Below, piece by piece: positions 1 to 7,837 of a stretch of DNA of 64,000 bases (its first letter is position 1; each line of letters begins with the position of its first letter). A program made the translations under genes and the position numbers. The notes below the pieces were generated by a model. That model did not search any database. It was not told the origin of the DNA and was given only the letters and a program-made list of their open reading frames with translations. Origin of the DNA: an uncultured Pedobacter sp. (GTDB taxonomy: Bacteria > Bacteroidota > Bacteroidia > Sphingobacteriales > Sphingobacteriaceae); contig NZ_CAMLIG010000008.1 in assembly GCF_946480185.1 (NCBI RefSeq), forward strand, positions 1 to 64,000, read 5' to 3'.

Positions 1-291
1 AATATCATGCCCTTTGCTCTCTTTTTTACACTATTTCTTATCCCGAACTCACGTTTATTAGGTTTATCCGATGAATTTACGGGGATGCAAGAATCTTTAT
101 TTGAACCACACGATAGAGAAAAAAGCAACATTTTAATGCGTGTTTTAGACGAGGTAAATATCAAATATGGGAAAAACACGCTTAAAATTGCCACCCAAGG
201 TGATGGCAAAAGCTGGGCTTTAAAAAGTGAGCACCAATCTCCAAAATATTTAACCCAGTTAGATGATTTTATTAAGGTAATTTTAGGGTAA
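1..291 (+). CDS. Y-family DNA polymerase (UmuC/DinB-like), C-terminal fragment
   Basis: The frame is open from the first base, so this is the 3' end of a gene that begins outside the window. About 97 residues are visible. From about residue 30 they match the C-terminal DUF4113 tail of UmuC-type translesion polymerases: a QESLF segment, LMRVLDEVN, a lysine-rich YGKNTLKIATQG stretch, then SPKYLTQLDDFIKV (family form SPRYTT..D..V). The preceding RLLGL resembles the end of the little-finger domain. The catalytic palm would lie upstream and cannot be checked. The first 20 or so residues are less typical, so a degraded copy is possible. The role in error-prone synthesis past DNA lesions is inferred from the family. 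Confidence 0.6.
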   Translation, partial: NIMPFALFFTLFLIPNSRLLGLSDEFTGMQESLFEPHDREKSNILMRVLDEVNIKYGKNTLKIATQGDGKSWALKSEHQSPKYLTQLDDFIKVILG

Positions 292-418
292 TGAAGTATG
301 AGCAAGAGCAGCCGTAATCCTATCGGATTTCTTATCAGAAGCAGCTGTTGTTAGAAATCTGGTTATTGGCACAGTACTTATTAAAAATTCAGCCCATTAA
401 TTATTTGCCTTTAAATTT

Positions 419-426
419 TATCTTTG
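419..426 (+). promoter_or_regulatory. Putative -7 box for yicC
   Basis: TATCTTTG fits the Bacteroidota -7 consensus TANNTTTG. It ends 3 bases before the yicC ATG at 430, which would give a leaderless or nearly leaderless mRNA. No TTG at the usual -33 spacing is evident. Confidence 0.4.
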
Positions 427-429
427 CAA

Positions 430-1305
430 ATGATTAAATCTATGACTGGTTACGGCGCCAGCGTTACCGACTTGGCTAACGGCAAATACACCGTTGAAAT
501 TAAGTCTCTCAATAGCAAATTTCTAGAGCTAAATATCAAGTTGCCCAAAGCATTTTCTGATAAAGAGTTTTTTTTAAGAAACGAGTGCAGCAAATTATTG
601 GAGCGTGGCAAGGTGATGTTAAGCATTAGTGCCGATGTTACCGACGCAGGTTCAAAAGCGGCCACCATTAACAAAGATTTATTTGCGCATTATTATGCGG
701 AGCTAAAAAGTATCGGAAAAACCATCGGCGATGATGCCAATAACCTTATTCCTGTGGTTTTAAATTTACCAGAGGTGGTGAAATATGATGAAAACTCAGT
801 TTCTGAAGAGGAATGGAAGCTGATGCTCGACACATTTTACAAAGCTGTTGACAACTTTCAAACTTTTAGATCTGACGAAGGTGCTGTTTTAGAAAACGAT
901 TTAACCGGCAGAATCAAAAGCATTTTAGATTTTATGGCTTTGGTAGAACGCGACGAGCCCAACCGTGTGCCTGCAATCAAAGAAAAATTGAATACCATGC
1001 TTGCCGATGCAGTTGGTAAAGAAAACGTGGACCAAAACCGTTTAGAGCAGGAACTGATTTATTACATCGATAAACTGGACATTACTGAAGAAAAAGTTCG
1101 CTTAAAAAGCCACTGCAACTATTTCATCGAAACCTTAAAAAATAAAGATGCCAACGGTAAAAAATTGGGTTTCATATCCCAAGAAATTGGCAGAGAAATC
1201 AACACCATGGGCTCTAAAGCTAATGATGCCAACATCCAGCGTTATGTGGTAGGGATGAAAGAAGAATTAGAGAAAATTAAAGAACAACTGTTAAACGTTT
1301 TGTAA
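430..1305 (+). CDS. yicC: YicC/YloC family endoribonuclease
   Basis: This 291-residue protein opens with MIKSMTGYG, the family hallmark (MI.SMT.F/YG), and ends with the conserved tail containing GFISQEIGREINTMGSKA, typical of the C-terminal DUF1732 domain. Length is normal for the family. Characterised YicC proteins are RNA-cleaving or RNA-decay-linked proteins; the precise role here is inferred. ATG 430 is chosen because a TTG six bases upstream would lie inside the putative -7 box and would add residues before the conserved MIKSMTGYG. The gene sits 74 bp before gmk on the same strand, a pairing seen in many bacteria, so co-transcription is likely. Confidence 0.92.
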   Translation: MIKSMTGYGASVTDLANGKYTVEIKSLNSKFLELNIKLPKAFSDKEFFLRNECSKLLERGKVMLSISADVTDAGSKAATINKDLFAHYYAELKSIGKTIGDDANNLIPVVLNLPEVVKYDENSVSEEEWKLMLDTFYKAVDNFQTFRSDEGAVLENDLTGRIKSILDFMALVERDEPNRVPAIKEKLNTMLADAVGKENVDQNRLEQELIYYIDKLDITEEKVRLKSHCNYFIETLKNKDANGKKLGFISQEIGREINTMGSKANDANIQRYVVGMKEELEKIKEQLLNVL

Positions 1306-1379
1306 TAGGGTTAAAGGCTAAAGGTCGAAGGTTAAAAGGTCTTTGATTTGCGGTTAGAAATCTACAGCCAAAAAAAAGA

Positions 1380-1949
1380 ATGCAAGGTAAACTCATCATA
1401 TTTTCTGCTCCGTCTGGTGCGGGCAAAACCACCATTGTACAACATCTGTTGAAAGTGTTTCCAGATAAAATTGCTTTTTCTATCTCTGCCACTACCAGAA
1501 AATCTCGCGGAGACGAAGAAAATGGAAAGGATTATTATTTTATCTCTAAAGAAGAGTTTCTGCATAAAGTAGCTAAGCATGAATTTGCAGAATTTGAAGA
1601 AGTTTACTCAGGAACATTTTACGGAACCTTGAAAAGCGAAATCCAACGCATTTGGGACAGTGGAAAAACCGTGATTTTTGATTTGGATGTTGAAGGTGGC
1701 TTACGTTTAAAAGAAAAGTATGAGGAAAATGCACTGGCTATTTTTGTTCAGCCACCATCATTAGAAGTTTTGATTGAACGCTTAAGAGGCAGAGGAACAG
1801 AAAGCCAAGAAAAAGTTCAGGAACGGATTGATAAAGCAGGGAAAGAATTAAGCTATGCCCCAAAATTTGATGTCATCCTTAAAAATTACGACTTAAATAC
1901 TGCCTGTAAAGAAGCGGAAGAATTACTTTTAAATTTTGTGAAGAATTAA
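1380..1949 (+). CDS. gmk: Guanylate kinase
   Basis: The enzyme phosphorylates GMP to GDP with ATP in cytoplasmic purine nucleotide synthesis. The 189 residues are full length for the family. A P-loop, APSGAGKT, lies at residues 10-17. The GMP-binding region follows, with SATTRKSRGDEENGKDYYF (family form S.TTR..R.GE..G.DY.F) and a later VIFDLDVEGG segment. The lid-like R.RGRGTES region is present near residue 135. It lies downstream of yicC in the same direction. The spacer between the two genes is low-complexity and shows no terminator. Confidence 0.96.
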   Translation: MQGKLIIFSAPSGAGKTTIVQHLLKVFPDKIAFSISATTRKSRGDEENGKDYYFISKEEFLHKVAKHEFAEFEEVYSGTFYGTLKSEIQRIWDSGKTVIFDLDVEGGLRLKEKYEENALAIFVQPPSLEVLIERLRGRGTESQEKVQERIDKAGKELSYAPKFDVILKNYDLNTACKEAEELLLNFVKN

Positions 1950-2059
1950 AAATGTATTCTGGTTATTAATCTATTCATATCAGAATAATTTAAATTATGG
2001 TTGTTTCGCATTCAGTACAGCGTAAGCACAGACTAGAGTTTACCTTATTTTCGACATTA

Positions 2060-2187
2060 GAACTTTGCGGTACAGATGAAGAGAGTAAAAGCACCTCCTT
2101 TTTAGCAAAGGGCGTAGTCGAGAGTTTTTGGGTACTTTTTTCGGAAAAAAGTGTCTGCCATTGCCCGGTATGAGGGCAGGCAAGGCT
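2060..2187 (-). repeat. Dispersed intergenic repeat, copy A
   Basis: Read on the minus strand, this shares with copies at 21060, 29718 and 30012 a GCCTGCCCTCAT start, a short palindrome around CTTTTTTCCG, then AAAAACTCTCG followed by CGCCCTTTGCTA and a later TACCGCAAAG. It is the most diverged copy and fills the gap between gmk and the methyltransferase. An 80-codon reading frame through it (1990-2232) is treated as spurious. Confidence 0.6.
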
Positions 2188-2245
2188 GTGTTGAAAAGGC
2201 ATCGCGGTAAAATTCAAATTGATAAGACACAAAATTCACATTAAT

Positions 2246-3535
2246 TTATAAAAGCACTTTCACAATTTCCTCACCAATACGTTCTACCAAAGTTGTAGTC
2301 ACCGAGTTGCCGGCCTGCATATACAATTTGCTGTTTGCAAGTGGTGGCAAAATGTATTTATCCATTGGGTAGCCCTGAAAAGCAAAACACTCTTTCGGCG
2401 TAAGTTTCCTAATCCCGAAATCATCTTTTATTAAAGGTACATTATGTCCGCCGGCGCCCATATTTGCCGTTAAAGTTGGGCAAACGTTACTTTTATTTTC
2501 ACGTACATAAACCCTGCGCCACTGGTAAACGGTGTCTTTCTTGAGCATGGTTTTCTCTAACTCAAGATAATATTGATGGTCTTTTTTGTAATAATATTTA
2601 TCGTCTTGCTTGCCTTGTTCTAATAAATCATGAATGGTATTGATGAGTTCAATGGGAGCCGGAAAAGTAAAATCCTCAAAATTTTTAACCTGTTTAGGGT
2701 CAAATGCCACAATAAAAATACGCTCGCGGTTTTGCGGAACGTTGGCGTGAGTCATAGAGTTGAGCACTTTATAAAAAACTTTGTACCCTAATTTCTCTTC
2801 TAAAATCTCCAAAATTACTTTAAACGTTTTTCCCTCATCGTGAGAAACCAAATTCTTCACGTTTTCTAAAAAAACAACTTTCGGTTGATGCTTCTCAACA
2901 ATCTGCTGGATATCAAAAAATAAAGTTCCGCGTGTTTCTGTAAAACCTTTCCGGTAACCCGCAATAGAAAAAGCTTGGCAAGGAAATCCGCCACAAAGCA
3001 CATCAAATTTTTTTGGGATATAATTTTTTACGCTGTCTTTGGTAATATCGCCGAAAGGCACCTCTCCAAAATTACGGAAATAAGTCTTCTTAGCATCGGC
3101 ATTCCATTCGCTGGTGTAAACGCATTTTCCGCCTACGTTTTGCATGGCAATTCTAAAACCGCCAATCCCGGCAAAAAGATCTATAAAAGTAAAATCGGTG
3201 TTTTTTTTAGGAGAGAAGGGCACATCATTCACCTCAGCGGATAATTGTTTTAGCAAATCATCCTCACTTGTGGTTTCGTCAGCGTTAGCGGCAATTACAG
3301 TTGCAATCTTTACAGCATCTTTTTTATAATGTTTGGCTACATCCGTTTCAGCATTCTGGAGGTAATGAGTTAAAACTGCTTTTGCTTCGTCTCCAAAACT
3401 ATCTGCAAGCGCAATTTTATAATCCTGTTGGTCTAAAGTGTTTATGCTTTTGCTTTTATTCAATGACATTCCTTGGCTAAAATTAGCTGGCAATTTACAA
3501 AAAGCAAGTTCGTAAAATAAAGATTTTTTGGACAT
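2246..3535 (-). CDS. dcm: DNA (cytosine-5-)-methyltransferase
   Basis: The 429-residue protein carries the ordered motifs of C5-cytosine methyltransferases: motif I FAGIGG (121-126), the catalytic PCQ loop GGFPCQ with Cys186, ENV (224-226), QNRER (268-272, motif VIII), and GNSVTTTLVERIGEEIV near the C-terminus (motif X). A stretch of about 110 residues before motif I is longer than in most minimal enzymes and has no domain I recognise. No endonuclease, helicase or Vsr gene lies on either side, so it may be an orphan methyltransferase. The target sequence cannot be read from the protein. An internal Met at residue 23 is an alternative start. Confidence 0.93.
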   Translation of the reverse strand: MSKKSLFYELAFCKLPANFSQGMSLNKSKSINTLDQQDYKIALADSFGDEAKAVLTHYLQNAETDVAKHYKKDAVKIATVIAANADETTSEDDLLKQLSAEVNDVPFSPKKNTDFTFIDLFAGIGGFRIAMQNVGGKCVYTSEWNADAKKTYFRNFGEVPFGDITKDSVKNYIPKKFDVLCGGFPCQAFSIAGYRKGFTETRGTLFFDIQQIVEKHQPKVVFLENVKNLVSHDEGKTFKVILEILEEKLGYKVFYKVLNSMTHANVPQNRERIFIVAFDPKQVKNFEDFTFPAPIELINTIHDLLEQGKQDDKYYYKKDHQYYLELEKTMLKKDTVYQWRRVYVRENKSNVCPTLTANMGAGGHNVPLIKDDFGIRKLTPKECFAFQGYPMDKYILPPLANSKLYMQAGNSVTTTLVERIGEEIVKVLL

Positions 3536-3688
3536 CCAATTTAGATTCTATAGAATATCGTAGTAACCGTTGTGAGGAACTTATCGTCTCTCTGTGGTTA
3601 ACAGAAAAAACTCAAGTAACAAAACAGTTATCCAAGCAATAAACCAAGGCTAATTCCTATTTTAGTATTTCATCACTACACTAAACGA

Positions 3689-6151
3689 ATGCAAAAAAAC
3701 ATACACTATCTAAAATTTATTGGTCTTTTTGTTTTGTCAATAGCTATTTCGGGCTGTGCTGCAAAAAAACAAAAAAATGCAACTAATACAGTCGCGAAAC
3801 CGGCCAGTCCGGTAAAAAAGGATGGTTTAAAACCTTATAGCGAAGTTATTACGGCTAAAGCAAAATCAGATGCTGGATTGTTTACCGTCCATAAAGTGGA
3901 TGACAAATATTACTATGAAATTCCGGATTCTTTGTTTGGCAGAGAAATGCTTGCGGTAACCCGTTATGTGAAAACGCCTGCGGCAGATGGCACTTACGGT
4001 GGCGAAGAAATTAATGAACAGGTTTGGAAATGGGAGAAAAGAGATAAACAGGTGTTGATAAGAGTGCCATCATACATTAATATTGCTGCTGATAGTTCAG
4101 ATATGTACGAGTCGGTACGTAACTCCAACTTGGCGCCTATTTTGGCTTCTTTTGATATCAAAGCTTTAAGCAAAGACTCTAGCGGCGTAGTGATTGATGT
4201 TACGGACTTTTTTAGCAAGGATGTTTCTGCTTTAGGTCTTTCTTCGGATACCAAAACTCAATATAAAATCACCCGTTTAGATGAAAGCCGGTCGTTTATA
4301 GATACGATAAAATCTTTCCCCATAAACATTGAAGTACGCACCATGAAGACTTACCTTGCCAACAACCCACCGGTTGATAATTCTTTGGGTTCTTTAACAG
4401 CGGAGTTGAACACATCTATGGTATTATTACCGAAAGTTCCTATGCAAGCCCGTTTGTACGATAGCCGGATTGGCTATTTTTCGAAAAGACAAACAGATTA
4501 TGGCTTGGACGCTCAAAAAGCAATGGTGACTCGTTACGTTGCCCGTTGGCGATTAGAACCGAAAGACAGCGTAGCTTATGCCCGAGGCGAATTGGTAGAA
4601 CCTAAAAAACAGATTGTTTACTATATAGATCCGGCAACACCAAAAAAATGGCGCCCCTATTTAATTGAAGGCGTAAAAGATTGGAATGTGGCTTTTGAGG
4701 CAGCGGGTTTTAAAAACGCAATCACCTGTTTAGAGCCACCAACCGATGACCCAGACTGGTCGTCGGAAGATGCCCGATATTCGGTAATCAGGTATTTCGC
4801 TTCCAATATTTCAAACGCTTATGGCCCGCATATCTCTGATCCGCGTTCTGGCGAAATCATTGAATCTGATATAGGTTGGTACCACAACGTGATGAATTTG
4901 GTGCGTAACTGGTTTTTTGTACAAACTGCGGCCGTTAACCCCGATGCCCGAATGCCTAAATTTAAAGATGAGGTAATGGGGCAATTGATCCGCTTTGTTT
5001 CTTCGCATGAGGTTGGGCATACATTGGGCTTGGCACATAATTTTGGGTCGAGTTATGCTTACCCGGTAGATTCCTTGCGTTCTGCTTCTTTTACGCAAAA
5101 AATGGGAGGTACAGCGCCATCAATTATGGATTATGCCCGTTTTAATTACGTGGCTCAGCCTCAAGATAAGGGTGTGGTATTGTATCCCGGAATTGGCATT
5201 TATGATAAGTGGGCGATTAAATGGGGCTATACTTTTTTTCCGGATAAAAACATTGAGCAGGAATCGGCAATCCTAAATAAATGGACGGTACAAAGAGCAG
5301 GAAACCCGCTTTATTTTTATGGACAGCAAACCAGCAATCCCGTTGATCCAAGGTCTCAATCAGAAGATTTGGGCAATGATGCAATGAAAGCTTCTGCTTA
5401 TGGAATTGCCAACTTAAAAAGAATTATCCCAAATATTGAAAAATGGACTTACGAGGAAGGTAAACCTTATGACAATTTACAGGAGCTTTACGGCGAAGTC
5501 ATCAATCAGTTTACGCGATACATGGGGCATGTAAAAACCAATATTGGAGGTATTTACGAGAATGACAAAACGTATGATCAAGCTGGTGCGGTTTATACTC
5601 ATGTTCCAAAAGAAAAGCAGAAAGAAGCTGTACAATTTATAGTCAACCAAGCTTTTCAAACGCCACAATGGATGTTAAACACCACTTCATTAGCTAAGTT
5701 TGATAATGCACTGATGGTTGCAAGAATTGGCAAGATGCAAACCGGAACACTCAATAGTATTTTAGAGTTTGCCCGTTTAGCCAGAGTGATTGACAATAGC
5801 GCTAAGAATGGGAAAAATGCTTATGCCATTAATGAGCTTTTTAATGATTTACAAAACGGGATTTTTACGGAATTAACTAGCGGTGCAAACATTGATGTGT
5901 ACCGAAGAAACTTACAAAGGGCATATATTGAACGGTTACAATATTTATTGACGCAAACACAAACCAGCCCGGCTGAGCCTACCAAAATCAACGTTGAACA
6001 ATCTGACATTAGGTCCATGGCAAGAATGGCTTTGGTGAATTTAAAGGCAGAAATTAAAAGAGCGTTACCGCGATATAGCAACGTAATTGTTAAAGCTCAT
6101 TTAACTGATGCTTTAGCAAGGATTGATTTGATTTTAAACCCGAAAGGTTAG
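3689..6151 (+). CDS. Zinc-dependent metalloprotease lipoprotein (DUF5117/DUF4953)
   Basis: The protein has 820 residues. An N-terminal lipobox (SGC, Cys23) predicts a lipid-anchored envelope protein. The zinc motif HEVGHTLGLAH (residues 440-450) gives two metal His, the catalytic Glu441 and a third His, as in metzincin-like enzymes. The IMDYARFNYV segment about 40 residues later resembles the Met-turn region. Overall layout matches the large Bacteroidota family with DUF5118 and DUF5117 before and DUF4953 around the catalytic motif. The substrate is unknown. It stands alone in its direction, between the methyltransferase and a palindromic repeat, and a terminator follows at 6389. Confidence 0.88.
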   Translation: MQKNIHYLKFIGLFVLSIAISGCAAKKQKNATNTVAKPASPVKKDGLKPYSEVITAKAKSDAGLFTVHKVDDKYYYEIPDSLFGREMLAVTRYVKTPAADGTYGGEEINEQVWKWEKRDKQVLIRVPSYINIAADSSDMYESVRNSNLAPILASFDIKALSKDSSGVVIDVTDFFSKDVSALGLSSDTKTQYKITRLDESRSFIDTIKSFPINIEVRTMKTYLANNPPVDNSLGSLTAELNTSMVLLPKVPMQARLYDSRIGYFSKRQTDYGLDAQKAMVTRYVARWRLEPKDSVAYARGELVEPKKQIVYYIDPATPKKWRPYLIEGVKDWNVAFEAAGFKNAITCLEPPTDDPDWSSEDARYSVIRYFASNISNAYGPHISDPRSGEIIESDIGWYHNVMNLVRNWFFVQTAAVNPDARMPKFKDEVMGQLIRFVSSHEVGHTLGLAHNFGSSYAYPVDSLRSASFTQKMGGTAPSIMDYARFNYVAQPQDKGVVLYPGIGIYDKWAIKWGYTFFPDKNIEQESAILNKWTVQRAGNPLYFYGQQTSNPVDPRSQSEDLGNDAMKASAYGIANLKRIIPNIEKWTYEEGKPYDNLQELYGEVINQFTRYMGHVKTNIGGIYENDKTYDQAGAVYTHVPKEKQKEAVQFIVNQAFQTPQWMLNTTSLAKFDNALMVARIGKMQTGTLNSILEFARLARVIDNSAKNGKNAYAINELFNDLQNGIFTELTSGANIDVYRRNLQRAYIERLQYLLTQTQTSPAEPTKINVEQSDIRSMARMALVNLKAEIKRALPRYSNVIVKAHLTDALARIDLILNPKG

Positions 6152-6189
6152 AAGCTGTTTAACAACGATTCAATAATATATATTAAGAA

Positions 6190-6300
6190 TTTCGTCATGT
6201 CGAGGCAAGGAGATAGCTCATATTCAGGTTGCCATGCGATGCGTATAAGTTTTTCGAGTGAGATGTTTCTCCGCCAGTCGGTGGATCAACATGACGTGGT
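6190..6300. repeat. Dispersed inverted-repeat element (CGTCATG family), copy 1
   Basis: The left end, CGTCATGTCGAGGCAAGGA, and the right end, ending in GATCAACATGACG, are imperfect inverted repeats. The right arm includes CTCCGCCAGTCGGTGGATC, itself a small palindrome. Related arms occur at 20964, 21235, 24593 and 29911. No coding role: the reading frame through it is short and atypical. Confidence 0.6.
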
Positions 6301-6388
6301 GGGCGCTATTTTCCCTCAAAAAGAAACCTGTAAAAGAAGTTGCAAGATAATTTTAGACAGCTTCTTAGAGAATTTATAAAATTTAAAG

Positions 6389-6424
6389 AACCAGCATTGG
6401 GTAATTTCTGATGCTGGTTTTTTT
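6389..6424 (+). terminator. Rho-independent terminator after the metalloprotease
   Basis: A 9-bp stem, AACCAGCAT with ATGCTGGTT, and a 13-base loop are followed by a T-run. It lies about 240 bp beyond the metalloprotease stop, after the palindromic repeat. Confidence 0.75.
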
Positions 6425-6464
6425 ATGATAAATTTTTAAGCATTGAGTTTTATACCGATTGGCG

Positions 6465-6574
6465 AATTTGTGTTGTAATGGCATTACTTGCAGAACCGAT
6501 GTCGTACCGCACTGAACTGAATAATTAACGAATGAAATAACGTAAAGCAGTTCAGCCATTATAATACAAGAATT
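6465..6574. repeat. Nested imperfect palindrome beside the toxin-antitoxin pair
   Basis: The outer arms 6465-6482 and 6555-6574 are inverted copies with few mismatches (TTGTGTTGTAATGGC against TTGTATTATAATGGC). The inner arms CTGAACTG (6512-6519) and CAGTTCAG (6548-6555) are a perfect inverted pair. The whole can fold into a long interrupted hairpin, directly downstream of the higA-like gene. Confidence 0.55.
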
Positions 6575-6599
6575 TGTGGTTATAGGGCGTTTTTCTTTT

Positions 6600-6902
6600 T
6601 TAAAGTTTGATGGAAAGTTCTAATTGTCCACCAAAACCAAGTTCAACAATTTTTTGAAGTGTCGAAATACGAGCTTCTTTGATGTTGTTTTCAATTTTTG
6701 AAATATAAGATTTGGTCGTTCCTACTTTTTCAGCAAGTTGTTCTTGGGTCATTCCCATTTCAAGTCGAGTGTCATGAATCAAAGCACCGATTTTGAAATT
6801 TTCATAACCAGCTTCAAGTTCGTCACGTTCGGCTGTGCCACGTTTTCCATAATTTTTTTCTTTAAACTCTTCAAGGGTCATAATGCTATTTTTCGCTTTC
6901 AT
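6600..6902 (-). CDS. HigA-type antitoxin, XRE family
   Basis: The 100-residue protein has a helix-turn-helix of the XRE/Cro type at about residues 43-88 (LEMGMTQEQLAEKVGTT, then SYISKIEN). The N-terminal 40 residues are charged and probably hold the toxin-binding part. Its start overlaps the end of the toxin-like gene upstream by 17 bases, the toxin-first order of HigBA systems. Antitoxins of this type neutralise the toxin and repress their own promoter; both roles here are inferred from family and context. Confidence 0.85.
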   Translation of the reverse strand: MKAKNSIMTLEEFKEKNYGKRGTAERDELEAGYENFKIGALIHDTRLEMGMTQEQLAEKVGTTKSYISKIENNIKEARISTLQKIVELGFGGQLELSIKL

Positions 6903-7233
6903 ATTCTGCTTTTATTTTAAGTGCTTGTTCTATTTCCTTTTTTGGCGTCTTTTGTGTTTTCTTTTGAAAACCGTGGGTTAAAACAATTAATTTACCTTTG
7001 TCGAAGAAACAAAAAATGCGAAATATATCGCTCCCTGTCTGAACTCTGATTTCATAAAGTCCGTGTGTATTTTCGAGATGTTTTAAATATGTTTCAGGAA
7101 CTCTCTGTAAATCTTCAACCAAATCAAAAGTCCAAACAATCTTTGCTTTCACTTTCTTTGATTGCTTGTCAAAAAATTCCTGGAAGTAATTTTTGAAAAA
7201 GATTATCTTTCTATGTTTCTGATTTTGTCCCAC
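6886..7233 (-). CDS. HigB/RelE-type toxin (Gp49-like)
   Basis: The core ..VWTFDLVEDLQRVPETYLKHLENTHGLYEIR.. followed by GSDIFRIFCFFDKGKLIVLTHGFQKKTQKTP is typical of the phage-derived Gp49/HigB group of RelE-fold mRNA interferases. There is no ATG in the frame. GTG at 7231-7233 gives 115 residues. A TTG at 7249-7251 is the other choice, but it lies next to the putative -7 box. The toxin precedes and overlaps the HTH antitoxin. Activity as a ribosome-dependent RNase is inferred from the family. Confidence 0.8.
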   Translation of the reverse strand: MGQNQKHRKIIFFKNYFQEFFDKQSKKVKAKIVWTFDLVEDLQRVPETYLKHLENTHGLYEIRVQTGSDIFRIFCFFDKGKLIVLTHGFQKKTQKTPKKEIEQALKIKAEYESEK

Positions 7234-7238
7234 GAAAA

Positions 7239-7272
7239 CAAAGGTAAGCAAAGTTTACCTAAAGTGAAACAA
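7239..7272 (-). promoter_or_regulatory. Putative higBA promoter
   Basis: On the minus strand, TTG (7270-7272) and TACCTTTG (7239-7246) are 23 bases apart, matching the Bacteroidota -33/-7 pattern. The -7 box ends 5 bases before the GTG at 7233, implying a leaderless or nearly leaderless transcript. Confidence 0.45.
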
Positions 7273-7337
7273 TTCAGTCAGTAATTTAAGCCGTTCCGTT
7301 CGGTCAAAATGCCCTGTATCTTCGGTCTTTAAGCAAC

Positions 7338-7826
7338 CTAACTCAAACACAACTCCTCTAAAACAGTAGCATATTTAGGATATTGTGTTAAAAGATTTGA
7401 TTTTTTCGCCATTTCAAAATCAGCGAAATCAAAACCTAGTGCTACGGTACAGCTTACCAAAGCAAAACCTTTTTTGCTTTTCACCTGTGAGGCAAACCAG
7501 CAATTTGCAGGAATGGTGGCTTGCAGTACTTCTCCATTTTCTAAATCTTTCTCTAAATTAATCACTTCAAGTTTATCCTCAACAATCACACTAATGCTTA
7601 AAGTTTCTCCCTGGTGGTGAAACCAAAGTTCATCAGATTTTATTCGGTGAAAATGTGATTTTTGATGATCGCTCAGTAAAAAATAAATGGCAGTGCTGAT
7701 GTTTCTTTTATTGCCTTCGCTATTTTCGATTTCTTGTTTACCGCGGTAAGTTTCAGCGTAAAAACCACCTTCGGGATGAGCAATTAACCCGAGCTTGTCA
7801 ATATAATATTGAGTACTAAAAATCAT
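7338..7826 (-). CDS. Cupin, DUF985 family
   Basis: The 162-residue protein begins YYIDKLGLIAHPEGGFYAET, the hallmark of the DUF985 (cupin_5) family. A central FHRIKSDELWFHHQG segment holds the cupin His and Glu residues that can bind a metal. The family is a small double-stranded beta-helix fold; its substrate is not established, though some relatives resemble sugar epimerases. It follows mlaD by 11 bp but reads in the same direction from its own start, so it lies upstream of nothing in the mla operon and may be the last gene of that transcript. Confidence 0.85.
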   Translation of the reverse strand: MIFSTQYYIDKLGLIAHPEGGFYAETYRGKQEIENSEGNKRNISTAIYFLLSDHQKSHFHRIKSDELWFHHQGETLSISVIVEDKLEVINLEKDLENGEVLQATIPANCWFASQVKSKKGFALVSCTVALGFDFADFEMAKKSNLLTQYPKYATVLEELCLS

Positions 7827-7837
7827 TGAAAAGCAAC

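Noticed and set aside
424..429. TTG start for yicC
   Set aside because: It lies within the putative -7 box, and the conserved MIKSMTGYG start is at the ATG 6 bases later.
1990..2232. 80-codon minus-strand frame between gmk and the methyltransferase
   Set aside because: It runs through dispersed repeat copy A; similar translated words appear in the other copies in different contexts, as expected of repeat DNA.
6197..6379. 60-codon plus-strand frame after the metalloprotease
   Set aside because: It lies in a palindromic repeat and has no start signal or protein character.
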